Program-made: the position numbers and the translations under genes
In this document: piece after piece, positions 1 to 5,925 of the stretch
How the letters are laid out: each line of letters opens with the position of its first letter
How positions within the stretch are numbered: position 1 is the stretch's first letter
The notes under the pieces: generated by a model
Seen by the model: only the letters and a program-made list of their open reading frames with translations
What the model was told of the DNA's origin: nothing
The model's database searches: none
Assembly (NCBI GenBank): GCA_028698535.1
Contig: JAQVDA010000028.1
Location: 1 to 8,004 of the forward strand
Reading direction: 5' to 3'
Length of the DNA: 8,004 nucleotides
Source: Bacilli bacterium
GTDB taxonomy: Bacteria; Bacillota_I; Bacilli_A; RF39; UBA660

Positions 1-409
1 CAACACCATATATTAAATCAAAATACTTATCCATATCATGAGCTTTTAAAATGGCTAAGGCACCACTTTCTACCTTTAGGGTAGCAACCGCCGTCTTATA
101 ACCAGATGCTTGTAAATATTTTAAAACTTCTATAATACCCGTATATCTTTTAGACCCTTTTATACCGAGTGTTTTATATTTATCACGATATATTGCCTGT
201 ATATTAATTAACACTTCTTTATCTATCATCTTATTATCCGCCACTATTTTTGAAAAAGGGTTACCTATTGTTTGTTTTATCTTTTGACTGGGCATCGTTT
301 CCATGCCAACCTCTTTTAAGGCGAAGTTAAGACAGTTTACTATCCCGTCTGCAGTGTCTAATAAAGTACCATCTAAATCAAACACAACTAAATCATATTT
401 TCTTCTCAT
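1..409 (-). CDS. HAD-superfamily phosphatase, Gph/PpaX-like (partial, C-terminus off window)
   Basis: This reads as 136 open codons from an ATG at 407-409 to the window edge, so the C-terminal part is missing. The N-terminus carries HAD motif I, FDLDGTLLDT, with the nucleophile Asp11 and the acid/base Asp13. A helical cap region follows (about residues 20-85), then motif II at Thr110 in VATLK, with a lysine at 112 where the family usually reads ATSKP. Motif IV (the acidic pair) lies outside the window. The layout fits phosphoglycolate/pyrophosphate phosphatase-like hydrolases, which are cytosolic, Mg-dependent and remove phosphate from small metabolites. The substrate cannot be told from this part. 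An AGGAGT ribosome site at 418-423 fixes the start. The gene lies 54 bases downstream of the LamG relic on the same strand, with no clear terminator between. Confidence 0.88.
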   Translation of the reverse strand, partial: MRRKYDLVVFDLDGTLLDTADGIVNCLNFALKEVGMETMPSQKIKQTIGNPFSKIVADNKMIDKEVLINIQAIYRDKYKTLGIKGSKRYTGIIEVLKYLQASGYKTAVATLKVESGALAILKAHDMDKYFDLIYGV

Positions 410-463
410 TTTCTAAAACTCCTTTTCATTATTATTTTTATAATATTTATTTTCGATAGTTAT

Positions 464-649
464 CTATTTGATAACGCTGTTTTTCTCTTCATCTGATAAC
501 ACGCGGTTATAAATACGTACATCGTCTATAATTCCCATAGTTCCTTGACCAATCTTTAATTGTGGCAATGTAATCATCCGCTCTTGTTCTAAGTTAGATT
601 GATTATAAGGGTTACTAATAGTAATATAATTATTTTCACTCTTTATCTT
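464..649 (-). pseudogene. Orphaned C-terminal fragment of a LamG (concanavalin-like) domain
   Basis: Directly after the pilin, in the neighbouring frame, 61 codons stay open up to a TAG at 464-466. The peptide contains GIIDDVRIYNRVLSDEE, the typical closing strand of LamG/jellyroll domains (IDDVRIYNRALS is the usual form). No start codon with a good ribosome site precedes it. A whole LamG domain needs roughly 150 residues or more, and only about the last 60 are present. The fragment overlaps the final codons of the pilin frame (636-649), where the two readings differ by a one-base shift in the A-rich AAAAGATAAAG stretch. Prepilins with a LamG tail exist in gut Firmicutes. I infer that this locus once coded such a fusion and lost its middle by deletion plus a frame change. 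It is probably not translated on its own. Confidence 0.68.
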
Positions 650-1007
650 TTATGCAATTTAAATGGGGCATATAGTTATACTCGTGTTTATCTATCTTTG
701 TAACTAGAACATATCCGTTACAGTTATTATTTCCGTAAGGACTTTTAATAATATCTATAAAACCGTCTGTTTGTAACTCTGATAAAGTGACCTCAATCGC
801 ATCTCCAATCCCTGTAGGAAATTTATGTCTGTTTTTAACTAAATAGTTTTCAGTGGCCATTAATAATTTTTGTTCATTTTTAACCATGATTTCCATCTTC
901 GATTTATAAACAATCTCTATTATCTTAGGAACGCCAATTATCATAACTAAAGCTAATATTAATATAGTTCCTAATAATTCTACTAAAGTAAAACCCTTAT
1001 TTTTCAC
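636..1007 (-). CDS. Type IV prepilin-like protein (N-methylation motif), probably truncated
   Basis: A 123-residue protein begins MKNKGFTLVELLGTILILA. This is a class III signal with a five-residue leader, cleavage by prepilin peptidase between Gly5 and Phe6, and the conserved Glu at mature position 5, followed by the hydrophobic helix of a pilin or pseudopilin. The head domain has two cysteines (96 and 118) that may form the C-terminal disulfide loop common in pilins. I chose the GTG at 1005-1007 because an AGGTGAT ribosome site lies just upstream (1011-1017). The frame also allows an earlier GTG at 1022, but that would place the ribosome site inside the gene and lengthen the leader. No assembly ATPase, peptidase or platform gene is in view, so whether it forms a pilus or a competence pseudopilus is unknown. 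It stops at a TGA (636-638) exactly where LamG-like sequence begins in another frame. Confidence 0.83.
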   Translation of the reverse strand: MKNKGFTLVELLGTILILALVMIIGVPKIIEIVYKSKMEIMVKNEQKLLMATENYLVKNRHKFPTGIGDAIEVTLSELQTDGFIDIIKSPYGNNNCNGYVLVTKIDKHEYNYMPHLNCIKDKE

Positions 1008-1010
1008 TCT

Positions 1011-1017
1011 ATCACCT
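1011..1017 (-). promoter_or_regulatory. Ribosome binding site that decides the pilin start
   Basis: AGGTGAT, read on the minus strand, lies four bases before the GTG at 1005-1007. The spoVB gene has the same arrangement (AGGTGA, four bases, ATG). It supports the short five-residue prepilin leader over the upstream GTG at 1022. Confidence 0.6.
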
Positions 1018-1040
1018 ACCACTTTATTTTGTCTAACTAT

Positions 1041-1069
1041 ATTATATATTTAAAATTAACTAGTGACAA
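1041..1069 (-). promoter_or_regulatory. Predicted sigma-A-type promoter for the pilin gene
   Basis: On the minus strand TTGTCA (1064-1069) is a five-of-six match to the -35 consensus. It is followed by a 17-base spacer and a perfect TATAAT (1041-1046). The start of transcription would fall near 1034, leaving a leader of about 27 bases. The -35 box is shared, on the opposite strand, with the spoVB promoter. Confidence 0.6.
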
Positions 1070-1092
1070 ATAGTTAATTTTTAATATATAAT
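1063..1092 (+). promoter_or_regulatory. Predicted sigma-A-type promoter for the spoVB-family gene
   Basis: GTGACA (1063-1068) is a five-of-six match to the -35 consensus, followed by an 18-base spacer and a perfect TATAAT (1087-1092). Transcription would begin near 1099 and leave a leader of about 75 bases before the ATG at 1175. It is back to back with the pilin promoter and uses the same central GTGACAA. Confidence 0.58.
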
Positions 1093-1174
1093 AATGGAAA
1101 ACTAAGAAGCTTTCATTTACCGACTAAATTATTATTTTTTATCATAATATATTATATATTTAAAAGGTGACATA

Positions 1175-2461
1175 ATGAAAAAAGAAAAATTTATTAAAGC
1201 CACACTTATTTTAATTATTGGCGGTTTTTTAACCAAAGTATTAGGTATGTTTATTCGAATTGTACAAACTAGATTAATTGGTTTAGAAGGTATTGGCCTT
1301 TATATGTTAATCCTACCAACCTTTAGTCTTTTTATTACGCTTGCTCAATTAGGCTTACCCGTCGCTTTAAGTAAGTTAATCGCTGAAGATCGTAAGGATA
1401 ATAAAAGATTGCTAATGTCGGCTATTCCGATTATTATAGTTGTTAATATTATTTTAATTATTATTATTATTATTATCGCCCCTTTTTTAGCTAAATATTT
1501 ACTTAGTGATAGGCGTACTCTTTATCCCCTCTTATCAATTGCTGTGGTACTACCTTTTATTAGCCTTTCTTGTATCGTTCGCAGTTATTTTTTTGGAAAA
1601 CAACAAATGTTTCCCCATGTCCTATCCCATATTGTAGAACAGATTACCCGATTACTTGCCATTCTTATTATTGTTCCTATTTTATACCAACGAAGTATTA
1701 CTTTAGCAGTTAGTGGCGTTGTTTTAGTTAATATCTTTAGTGAATTAATGTCTATTATTATTCTTGGGGGTTATTTACCTAAACACGCCCCCATAAAAAC
1801 TAATCTTAAACCACATCGAGAAGATATCAAAGATATCCTTGATATTGGGCTTCCGACAACCGGTGGTAAAGTTATTGGTTCCATTAGCTATTTCTTAGAA
1901 CCAATCATTTTAACCCAAGTTTTATTATCGATTGGTTATTCCAATCATTTTATTGTCACTGAGTATGGCATCTTAACTGGTTATGTTTTCCCGTTATTAT
2001 TTTTACCTTCCTTTTTCACTCAAGCTATCTCTTCAGTATTAATTCCCGTTATTAGTGAACAGTATGTTCATCATAATATTATATATATCAAAACTAAATT
2101 AAACCAAGCGATACTGTTTTCCTTAATCATTGGTCTAGTAATTACCACTCTTTATTTACTCTACCCACATTTTTTTCTAAAACTTATTTATAACACTGAG
2201 AAAGGGATTAACTATCTACGCATCTTATCACCAGTTTTTTTATTGTATTATATCCAATTACCATTAACAGCTACCTTACAAGCTTTAGGTAAAGCGAAAA
2301 TAGCGATGTTTAACGCTTTAAAAAGTGTGACCTTAAAAACTCTTCTTTTGTTTCTCTTATCATTTCTCCATATTGGTATTGGGGGCTTAATTATCGCCAC
2401 TGCCACTGGTATTGTGGTTTTAACCACTTTAGATTTTTATCAAGTTAAACAACACTTATAG
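1175..2461 (+). CDS. spoVB: SpoVB/MurJ-like MOP-family flippase (polysaccharide biosynthesis protein)
   Basis: A 428-residue integral membrane protein with about a dozen hydrophobic segments. The opening KATLILIIGGFLTKVLGMF, then RLIGLEGIGLYMLILP and LAQLGLPVALSKLIAE, is the signature of the SpoVB branch of the MOP exporters. SpoVB is proposed to flip lipid-linked peptidoglycan precursors for the spore cortex; relatives export other lipid-linked sugars. AAAGGTGA at 1163-1170 with the ATG at 1175 sets the start. The protein is shorter than B. subtilis SpoVB (about 518 residues) and appears to end after transmembrane segment 12, so the last two segments may be missing. Codons 95-101 form a run of seven isoleucines coded by an ATT repeat. 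Sporulation cannot be concluded from this gene alone, and its role here may be in general envelope polysaccharide export. It converges with the GtrA gene, eight bases apart, with no clear terminator between. Confidence 0.85.
   Translation: MKKEKFIKATLILIIGGFLTKVLGMFIRIVQTRLIGLEGIGLYMLILPTFSLFITLAQLGLPVALSKLIAEDRKDNKRLLMSAIPIIIVVNIILIIIIIIIAPFLAKYLLSDRRTLYPLLSIAVVLPFISLSCIVRSYFFGKQQMFPHVLSHIVEQITRLLAILIIVPILYQRSITLAVSGVVLVNIFSELMSIIILGGYLPKHAPIKTNLKPHREDIKDILDIGLPTTGGKVIGSISYFLEPIILTQVLLSIGYSNHFIVTEYGILTGYVFPLLFLPSFFTQAISSVLIPVISEQYVHHNIIYIKTKLNQAILFSLIIGLVITTLYLLYPHFFLKLIYNTEKGINYLRILSPVFLLYYIQLPLTATLQALGKAKIAMFNALKSVTLKTLLLFLLSFLHIGIGGLIIATATGIVVLTTLDFYQVKQHL
1457..1474 (+). repeat. (ATT)6 trinucleotide microsatellite inside spoVB
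   Basis: Six tandem in-frame ATT codons, followed by ATC, code a poly-isoleucine stretch inside a membrane helix. Slippage would add or remove whole isoleucines without breaking the frame. Confidence 0.8.
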
Positions 2462-2469
2462 TAAAAAAG

Positions 2470-2889
2470 TTAATCGTTAAAAATAATATACTTGCGCACA
2501 TAAAAATTTAAGGTAAATAAAATTACGGTGGCAATCATTTTCGAAGATAAATAATACAGCTTAAAAATATCAGTTAAAACCCACATTAACCCTACATTTA
2601 AAGCCATAATTAATAAACCAAAAATGATTAAGTAAGTAAATTCCGTTACCATCGATGATTTGTTTTTTCGGTCAAATATCCAAACTAAACATAGTAGATA
2701 ATTAACTAATAAACCGAATAAGAAAGCCACACTGGCAGCCAAAAGATAATAGATTCCTTTTTCGGTTAAGATATATAATAAGCCAATATCAACTAAGAAA
2801 CCCAACAAACCAACTATGATATACCGAAAAAATTGGCGATATAAATTATTACTTTTTTTTACTATTTTAGTTTTAACACCTTTAATCAT
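2470..2889 (-). CDS. GtrA-family four-TM membrane protein
   Basis: A 139-residue protein with four hydrophobic helices at about residues 22-42, 48-72, 84-106 and 112-130, and basic ends. The pattern FFRYIIVGLLGFLVDIGLLY in helix 1 and the closing LNFYVRKYIIF are characteristic of the GtrA/DPMS family (Pfam GtrA). Members are thought to help move undecaprenyl-phosphate-linked sugars across the membrane, or to assist a glycosyltransferase that modifies cell-surface polysaccharide. No partner glycosyltransferase is present in the window. The ATG is preceded by AGAGGTG at good spacing. The gene follows the serpin by 60 bases on the same strand and could share its transcript. Family assignment is firm; substrate is unknown. 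Confidence 0.88.
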   Translation of the reverse strand: MIKGVKTKIVKKSNNLYRQFFRYIIVGLLGFLVDIGLLYILTEKGIYYLLAASVAFLFGLLVNYLLCLVWIFDRKNKSSMVTEFTYLIIFGLLIMALNVGLMWVLTDIFKLYYLSSKMIATVILFTLNFYVRKYIIFND

Positions 2890-2949
2890 CCAGCACCTCT
2901 AATATCATCCTAATACATAAAAATTATTACTCTATTTAAATATTTATTA

Positions 2950-4197
2950 TTAATCTTCGGGATTAAAGATGGCCCCTAAAAAGAAGATACTATGACTTTT
3001 ATTATCAATAATACCAACTATAAAAGGGTGATCGATAATCATTTCATAATCATATGTCGGCATACTTTCTAAACGCATTTCTACTTTAGTCATGGCGGCC
3101 GCTTCTGTCCCTTTTTCATCAATCGCCAGAAAGCTTTTATGCGTAACATCTTGAATATGTAATCCATCCTCAATAGCGCGATTAGCCATCTTTGAAAAAT
3201 CAGCCATCCCACTAAAGGCATGACTCATACCTAAATTACTTAATGGTTCTTTTAAACTCTTTGTATATTCTACCTTTACCTTAGGCATGGTTAAATCAAG
3301 GCTAACCTTATTTTTCTGCATAGTACTAATAACATTAGTTAAATAATCATTAGTTAAAGTAAAATTAGTATGTTCTACATCTGGTAATAAAATAAACATT
3401 GAAGTTTGTTTATCATTATATGGTAATAGAACCCCTTGATAATATTGATCTTCAAAGTATCCTAACTGATCAATCTTGTTCATCATTGGTACTACGACCA
3501 CTTTATCAGTGGTATAAAAATTACCATCCTGGGTATTAGCTTTTGCAAAGGGGCTGGTCCATTCGGCTTTAAAATAAATGGTATTAATTAAAAACATTAC
3601 AGTTAAAGGATGAATATCTTCTTCAACAGCGTCCTTAACGCGTCCTTTGGTGTTTTTATTAACCCAATTATTAATTACTTTCTTAGTATTTGGATTATCA
3701 AAATCTAAAGAGGCCATCATCGCTCCAAAGTAGTCTTTATTACGATTAATAAAATCTTTCTTAACCATATCCTGGTAAGTATCTCTAATCCATATTGAAT
3801 TAGCTAATTCAATATCACTTTTATCATTATTTAACACTAAAGATTGTAAATTACGACTTAACTTGTTAAATTCATCTAAAGTTAAATCAGTTACATTTAA
3901 TACTTGACTCATTTCGTCTTTAGTACTACTATCAGCCCCATTATATATCATTCCTAAGGCAATATAAATACTAACGGGCGAAATAAAAACATTCCCGTTT
4001 TGACTATTAACTTCATTAAATAAATCAAGCGCAAATAAGTTTAAAGCTTGACTAATTTTAGGGTCAACCTTAGTAACCTTGTTTACTTTTTTTAAATAAC
4101 CTGGGGTTGATGAAATAATGCCCATTTTGGGGCCCATAATACACGCTGAGGTTAATAACAATAGGCAACCAACCACCACGGCTTTTATTTTTCTCAT
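2950..4197 (-). CDS. Serpin-family serine protease inhibitor, predicted lipoprotein
   Basis: A 415-residue protein. Residues 1-19 form a lipoprotein signal (basic MRKIK, a hydrophobic stretch, then LTSAC with Cys19 as the lipid anchor), so it should be tethered outside the membrane. The serpin fold is visible throughout: GNVFISPVSIYIALGMIYNG (69-87), VNKNTKGRVKDAV (179-191), FLINTIYFKAEW (202-213), the hinge EKGTEAAAMT (361-370), and the family signature IIDHPFIVGI (387-396). The hinge keeps Gly at P15, Thr at P14 and Ala at P12-P10, as in inhibitory serpins; P9 is Met rather than a small residue. Counting 17 residues from the hinge Glu361 puts P1-P1' at Glu377-Ser378, suggesting an elastase-like or Glu-specific target. 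The loop is about three residues longer than in alpha-1-antitrypsin, so P1 could shift. The ribosome site GGGAGGT (4204-4210) fits the ATG. The gene lies 39 bases after the DUF421 gene, probably in one operon. Confidence 0.94.
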   Translation of the reverse strand: MRKIKAVVVGCLLLLTSACIMGPKMGIISSTPGYLKKVNKVTKVDPKISQALNLFALDLFNEVNSQNGNVFISPVSIYIALGMIYNGADSSTKDEMSQVLNVTDLTLDEFNKLSRNLQSLVLNNDKSDIELANSIWIRDTYQDMVKKDFINRNKDYFGAMMASLDFDNPNTKKVINNWVNKNTKGRVKDAVEEDIHPLTVMFLINTIYFKAEWTSPFAKANTQDGNFYTTDKVVVVPMMNKIDQLGYFEDQYYQGVLLPYNDKQTSMFILLPDVEHTNFTLTNDYLTNVISTMQKNKVSLDLTMPKVKVEYTKSLKEPLSNLGMSHAFSGMADFSKMANRAIEDGLHIQDVTHKSFLAIDEKGTEAAAMTKVEMRLESMPTYDYEMIIDHPFIVGIIDNKSHSIFFLGAIFNPED

Positions 4198-4218
4198 TAT
4201 ATAACCTCCCTACTACTT

Positions 4219-4234
4219 TAATTATATATAATTA
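4219..4234. repeat. 16-bp perfect AT palindrome in the DUF421-serpin gap
   Basis: TAATTATATATAATTA is its own reverse complement and occupies nearly half of the 39-base gap just before the serpin ribosome site. On the minus strand it contains TATAAT (4221-4226), a possible -10 box for the serpin, but the matching -35 position (TGGATT at 4244-4249) is poor. All of it is A/T, so chance is quite possible. Confidence 0.4.
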
Positions 4235-4236
4235 GC

Positions 4237-4884
4237 CTATAATAATCCACTCTTTTTTATTATATATAATTTTCGCCCTTTATAGAAGGCATAAAAAACC
4301 TCCTTTAAATCTACGTTTTCCTCACGCAGCATATTTTTTAACCACGTTTCCGTTTTATTTAATGCTTTTAAAGTGTCTTTTTGAATATCACCATCTAAAA
4401 TAATTGGCATCGGATAATTAGTTGGCAGACGTAGTAAATTATATTTAAAAACAGATAAGCGCCCATTCTCCTCCAAAACCGCATACTCTACTTCTTCAAT
4501 TGATCTAATACCCTTATCGCGAAGTTGCGTTAATAAATCATCTAAGTTATATCGCTCTTTAACCATCTCTTTAAAATTTAATTTACCATTTTTAATAATA
4601 ATAGAGGGTTTGCCTCCTAATAAATTTCTAAAAGCTTGGTTCTTTAAAGAAATATAGGCAAACACTACCTGAAATAAAAACAAAAAAACAACCGGAATTA
4701 AAGCCGTAAAAATGGGCGCTTTATAATTTTCAATACTAATAACGGCTAATTGAGCAATAGAAATAGAAACAATTAAATCAATGATCCCTAATTGGCCTAC
4801 CTCACGTTTCCCCATTAAACGGTATAAAATCGCAATTAAAAAATAAAATAAAATCGTTCTGGTAATAACTACTAAATAATCCAT
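4237..4884 (-). CDS. DUF421/YetF-family membrane protein (YrbG-like)
   Basis: A 215-residue protein with three N-terminal membrane helices (about 3-20, 33-50 and 58-80) and a cytosolic C-terminal domain. Family hallmarks are YRLMGKREVGQL after helix 1 and the soluble block GKPSIIIKNGKLNFKEM (91-107). RYNLDDLLTQLRDKGI (111-126) and VEYAVLEENGRLSV (132-145) follow. This is the DUF421 (YetF) family; the B. subtilis members include YetF and YrbG. Some YetF-type proteins have been linked to spore germination or membrane functions, but no biochemical activity is established, so I assign none. An AGGGTGAT ribosome site precedes the ATG. It is divergent from the TIGR04086 gene (80 bases apart) and first in a possible operon with the serpin and GtrA genes. 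Its neighbours (spoVB, TIGR04086, tgt) match those of yrbG, which supports orthology. Confidence 0.85.
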   Translation of the reverse strand: MDYLVVITRTILFYFLIAILYRLMGKREVGQLGIIDLIVSISIAQLAVISIENYKAPIFTALIPVVFLFLFQVVFAYISLKNQAFRNLLGGKPSIIIKNGKLNFKEMVKERYNLDDLLTQLRDKGIRSIEEVEYAVLEENGRLSVFKYNLLRLPTNYPMPIILDGDIQKDTLKALNKTETWLKNMLREENVDLKEVFYAFYKGRKLYIIKKSGLL

Positions 4885-4948
4885 ATCTTATCACCCTAAT
4901 ATATTATGGGGTGGGGAATATTTTTTTATTCAAAACGTATATTTAAAT

Positions 4949-4955
4949 AAAAGGA
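4949..4955 (+). promoter_or_regulatory. Ribosome binding site that decides the TIGR04086 start
   Basis: AAAAGGA abuts the ATG at 4956 with no spacer but lies nine bases before the ATG at 4965. That is normal spacing, so the second ATG is the likelier start. Confidence 0.55.
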
Positions 4956-4964
4956 ATGATTATT

Positions 4965-5330
4965 ATGACCCGTTTATATCAATATCTAAAAACCATCAGC
5001 TATATTATTGTTACGGTACTTATTACTACCTTTCTCTTAACCCTGTTTAATTATTATGATATACTAACCAATAACATAGTTTCTTATTTAAAGTTCTTAT
5101 TAGTTATTATTATTGTCTTTATTGGTGGGATTAAAATAGGCAAAAAGGCCCAAAAGAAAGGCTGGTTAGAAGGATTAAAATTAGGATTAATATTAACTTT
5201 TCTCATCTTTCTTTTCTCTTATCTTGGTTTAAAAACTAATATTAATCTTAAAAGCTTCATTTATTATCTTATTATCATTAGTACGACTACTTTAGGCGGG
5301 ATGTTTGGCATAAGTAAAAAAGAGGGATGA
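4965..5330 (+). CDS. TIGR04086-family membrane protein (YrzE-like)
   Basis: A 121-residue protein that is almost wholly membrane-embedded, with four helices at about residues 10-30, 40-57, 70-90 and 97-117. The loop after helix 2, GGIKIGKKAQKKGWLEGLKL, matches the basic GKKAKKKGW turn that marks the TIGR04086 family. The family is widespread in Firmicutes, commonly near spoVB, yajC and tgt, and has no assigned function. I start it at the second ATG because of the ribosome site at 4949-4955; the ATG at 4956 would add three residues. Its TGA stop (5328-5330) lies in the loop of the hairpin that terminates the opposing gene. A convincing promoter of its own is not seen in the 80-base gap to the DUF421 gene. 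Confidence 0.75.
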   Translation: MTRLYQYLKTISYIIVTVLITTFLLTLFNYYDILTNNIVSYLKFLLVIIIVFIGGIKIGKKAQKKGWLEGLKLGLILTFLIFLFSYLGLKTNINLKSFIYYLIIISTTTLGGMFGISKKEG

Positions 5331-5339
5331 ATCCCTCTT
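5316..5339 (-). terminator. Rho-independent terminator for the tandem unknown-gene operon
   Basis: The hairpin AAGAGGGA-TTCA-TCCCTCTT (minus strand, 5320-5339) has a perfect 8-bp stem and a four-base loop, followed by a six-T run (5316-5321, of which 5320-5321 also pair in the stem). The minus-strand stop codon TAA (5338-5340) is part of the stem, and the plus-strand stop TGA falls in the loop. In the plus direction the hairpin lacks a good T-run, so it probably acts mainly on the minus strand. Confidence 0.8.
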
Positions 5340-5874
5340 AGTAAAATTTAACTTTTTTAACCGAAGTATTAGTTGGGTTATCCATTTTATTTATGCCAGT
5401 CTGTTTATATAACCTTTGAACGTTTTTTCTAATGGTAATAGCATCTAACAATGGTAACACATGATAATTATTAATATAAGACAAACCATGTCGCATTGTT
5501 AATACCCAGTCAATTTGTGGTTTGGTCTCTTCTAAAACCCCTTTTAGTTGTTCATATATCGTTATCTCAGCCGGTAAATCACTATCTAGTAAAGCTTTGA
5601 CCATTTTAATATATTTTATTTGATTATAATAACGTATAACATCGACACTAACTATTATATTACCAACTACCATTACCGAACTGGTAATTAATAAGTCCTG
5701 TGGAATAGAACCAATAAAACTGTTCTTAGTTAAAATTATGGAACCAGCTTCAACTAGAGCGGGAAGAGAAAAAAACCAATAACCGTTAAATATTTCTTTT
5801 AGGTTTTTTTGAGCTACTTTTAAATCTTCATTGATACTGTCACGGGTTTTAAATGGCGGTTTATTTACTGGCAT
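5338..5874 (-). CDS. Unknown two-TM protein, downstream copy of a tandem duplicate
   Basis: A 178-residue protein I do not recognise. It has a hydrophilic N-terminus, two hydrophobic helices at about residues 31-49 and 61-80, and a long cytosol-type tail. It aligns without gaps over its first 100 residues to the gene just upstream. Shared features are Glu42 and Gly44 within helix 1, LTK at 48-50, SF at 52-53 and GS at 55-56. RYYNQIKYI at 81-89 and MVKA and LDSDL at 91-100 are also shared. Tails are less alike but keep LKG near 110 and the GL.YI...LP pattern around 130-141. GGGAGT before the ATG fits, and the translated start region is itself similar to that of the sister gene. It lies 51 bases after that gene, apparently in one transcript ending in the terminator at 5316-5339. 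The conserved RYYNQIKYI helix suggests a specific partner or oligomer contact, but no function can be claimed. Confidence 0.82.
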   Translation of the reverse strand: MPVNKPPFKTRDSINEDLKVAQKNLKEIFNGYWFFSLPALVEAGSIILTKNSFIGSIPQDLLITSSVMVVGNIIVSVDVIRYYNQIKYIKMVKALLDSDLPAEITIYEQLKGVLEETKPQIDWVLTMRHGLSYINNYHVLPLLDAITIRKNVQRLYKQTGINKMDNPTNTSVKKVKFY

Positions 5875-5896
5875 CTTATTACTCCCTTTTAGAATT

Positions 5897-5914
5897 ATTA
5901 AACAATAGTTTAAT
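5897..5914. repeat. Small inverted repeat between the tandem paralogues
   Basis: ATTAAAC and GTTTAAT form a perfect 7-bp stem around a four-base loop. It lies in the 51-base gap between the two paralogues, without a following T-run on the minus strand. It is too weak for a clear terminator on that strand; it may be an RNA processing or stability hairpin, or chance in AT-rich DNA. Confidence 0.35.
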
Positions 5915-5925
5915 TTTTATAATAT

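Larger units (their letters stand above)
1041..1092. repeat. Near-perfect 22-bp inverted repeat with 8-bp centre (divergent promoter palindrome)
   Basis: The left arm (1041-1062) and right arm (1071-1092) are reverse complements at 21 of 22 positions, compared by eye. The inner 11 bp of each arm (AAAATTAACTA and TAGTTAATTTT) are perfect. The centre is GTGACAAA (1063-1070). Each outer end is a TATAAT -10 box facing outward, and the centre supplies both -35 boxes. The length and symmetry exceed what AT-richness alone usually gives, though low complexity contributes. It could be an operator for a dimeric regulator or simply a symmetric two-way promoter. Confidence 0.72.
1041..1165 (+). repeat. 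15-bp direct repeat (1041-1055 and 1151-1165)
   Basis: The 15-mer ATTATATATTTAAAA occurs at 1041-1055, inside the left arm of the palindrome, and again at 1151-1165, immediately before the spoVB ribosome site. The copies are 110 bp apart. The sequence is very AT-rich, so chance is possible. If a protein binds the palindrome arm, the second copy would be a half-site next to the spoVB start. Confidence 0.4.

Noticed and set aside
459..475. GTTATC/GATAAC hairpin overlapping the LamG-fragment stop, considered as a terminator
   Set aside because: The stem is only six base pairs and no T-run follows on the minus strand.
2462..2490. Possible terminator between converging spoVB and gtrA (TTAA-TCG-TTAA with nearby T/A runs)
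   Set aside because: A four-base AT stem is too weak, and the gap between the genes is only eight bases.
4255..4275. AT-rich TTATTATATATAATTTT near the DUF421 stop as a regulatory repeat
   Set aside because: It lies inside the coding sequence and is explained by AT-rich Ile/Tyr/Lys codons.
4885..4964. Promoters in the divergent DUF421/TIGR04086 gap (TATATT at 4938-4943, CATAAT on the minus strand, G-rich GGGGTGGGG at 4908-4916)
   Set aside because: No -35 box lies at acceptable spacing on either strand; the G-run alone is not a defined site.
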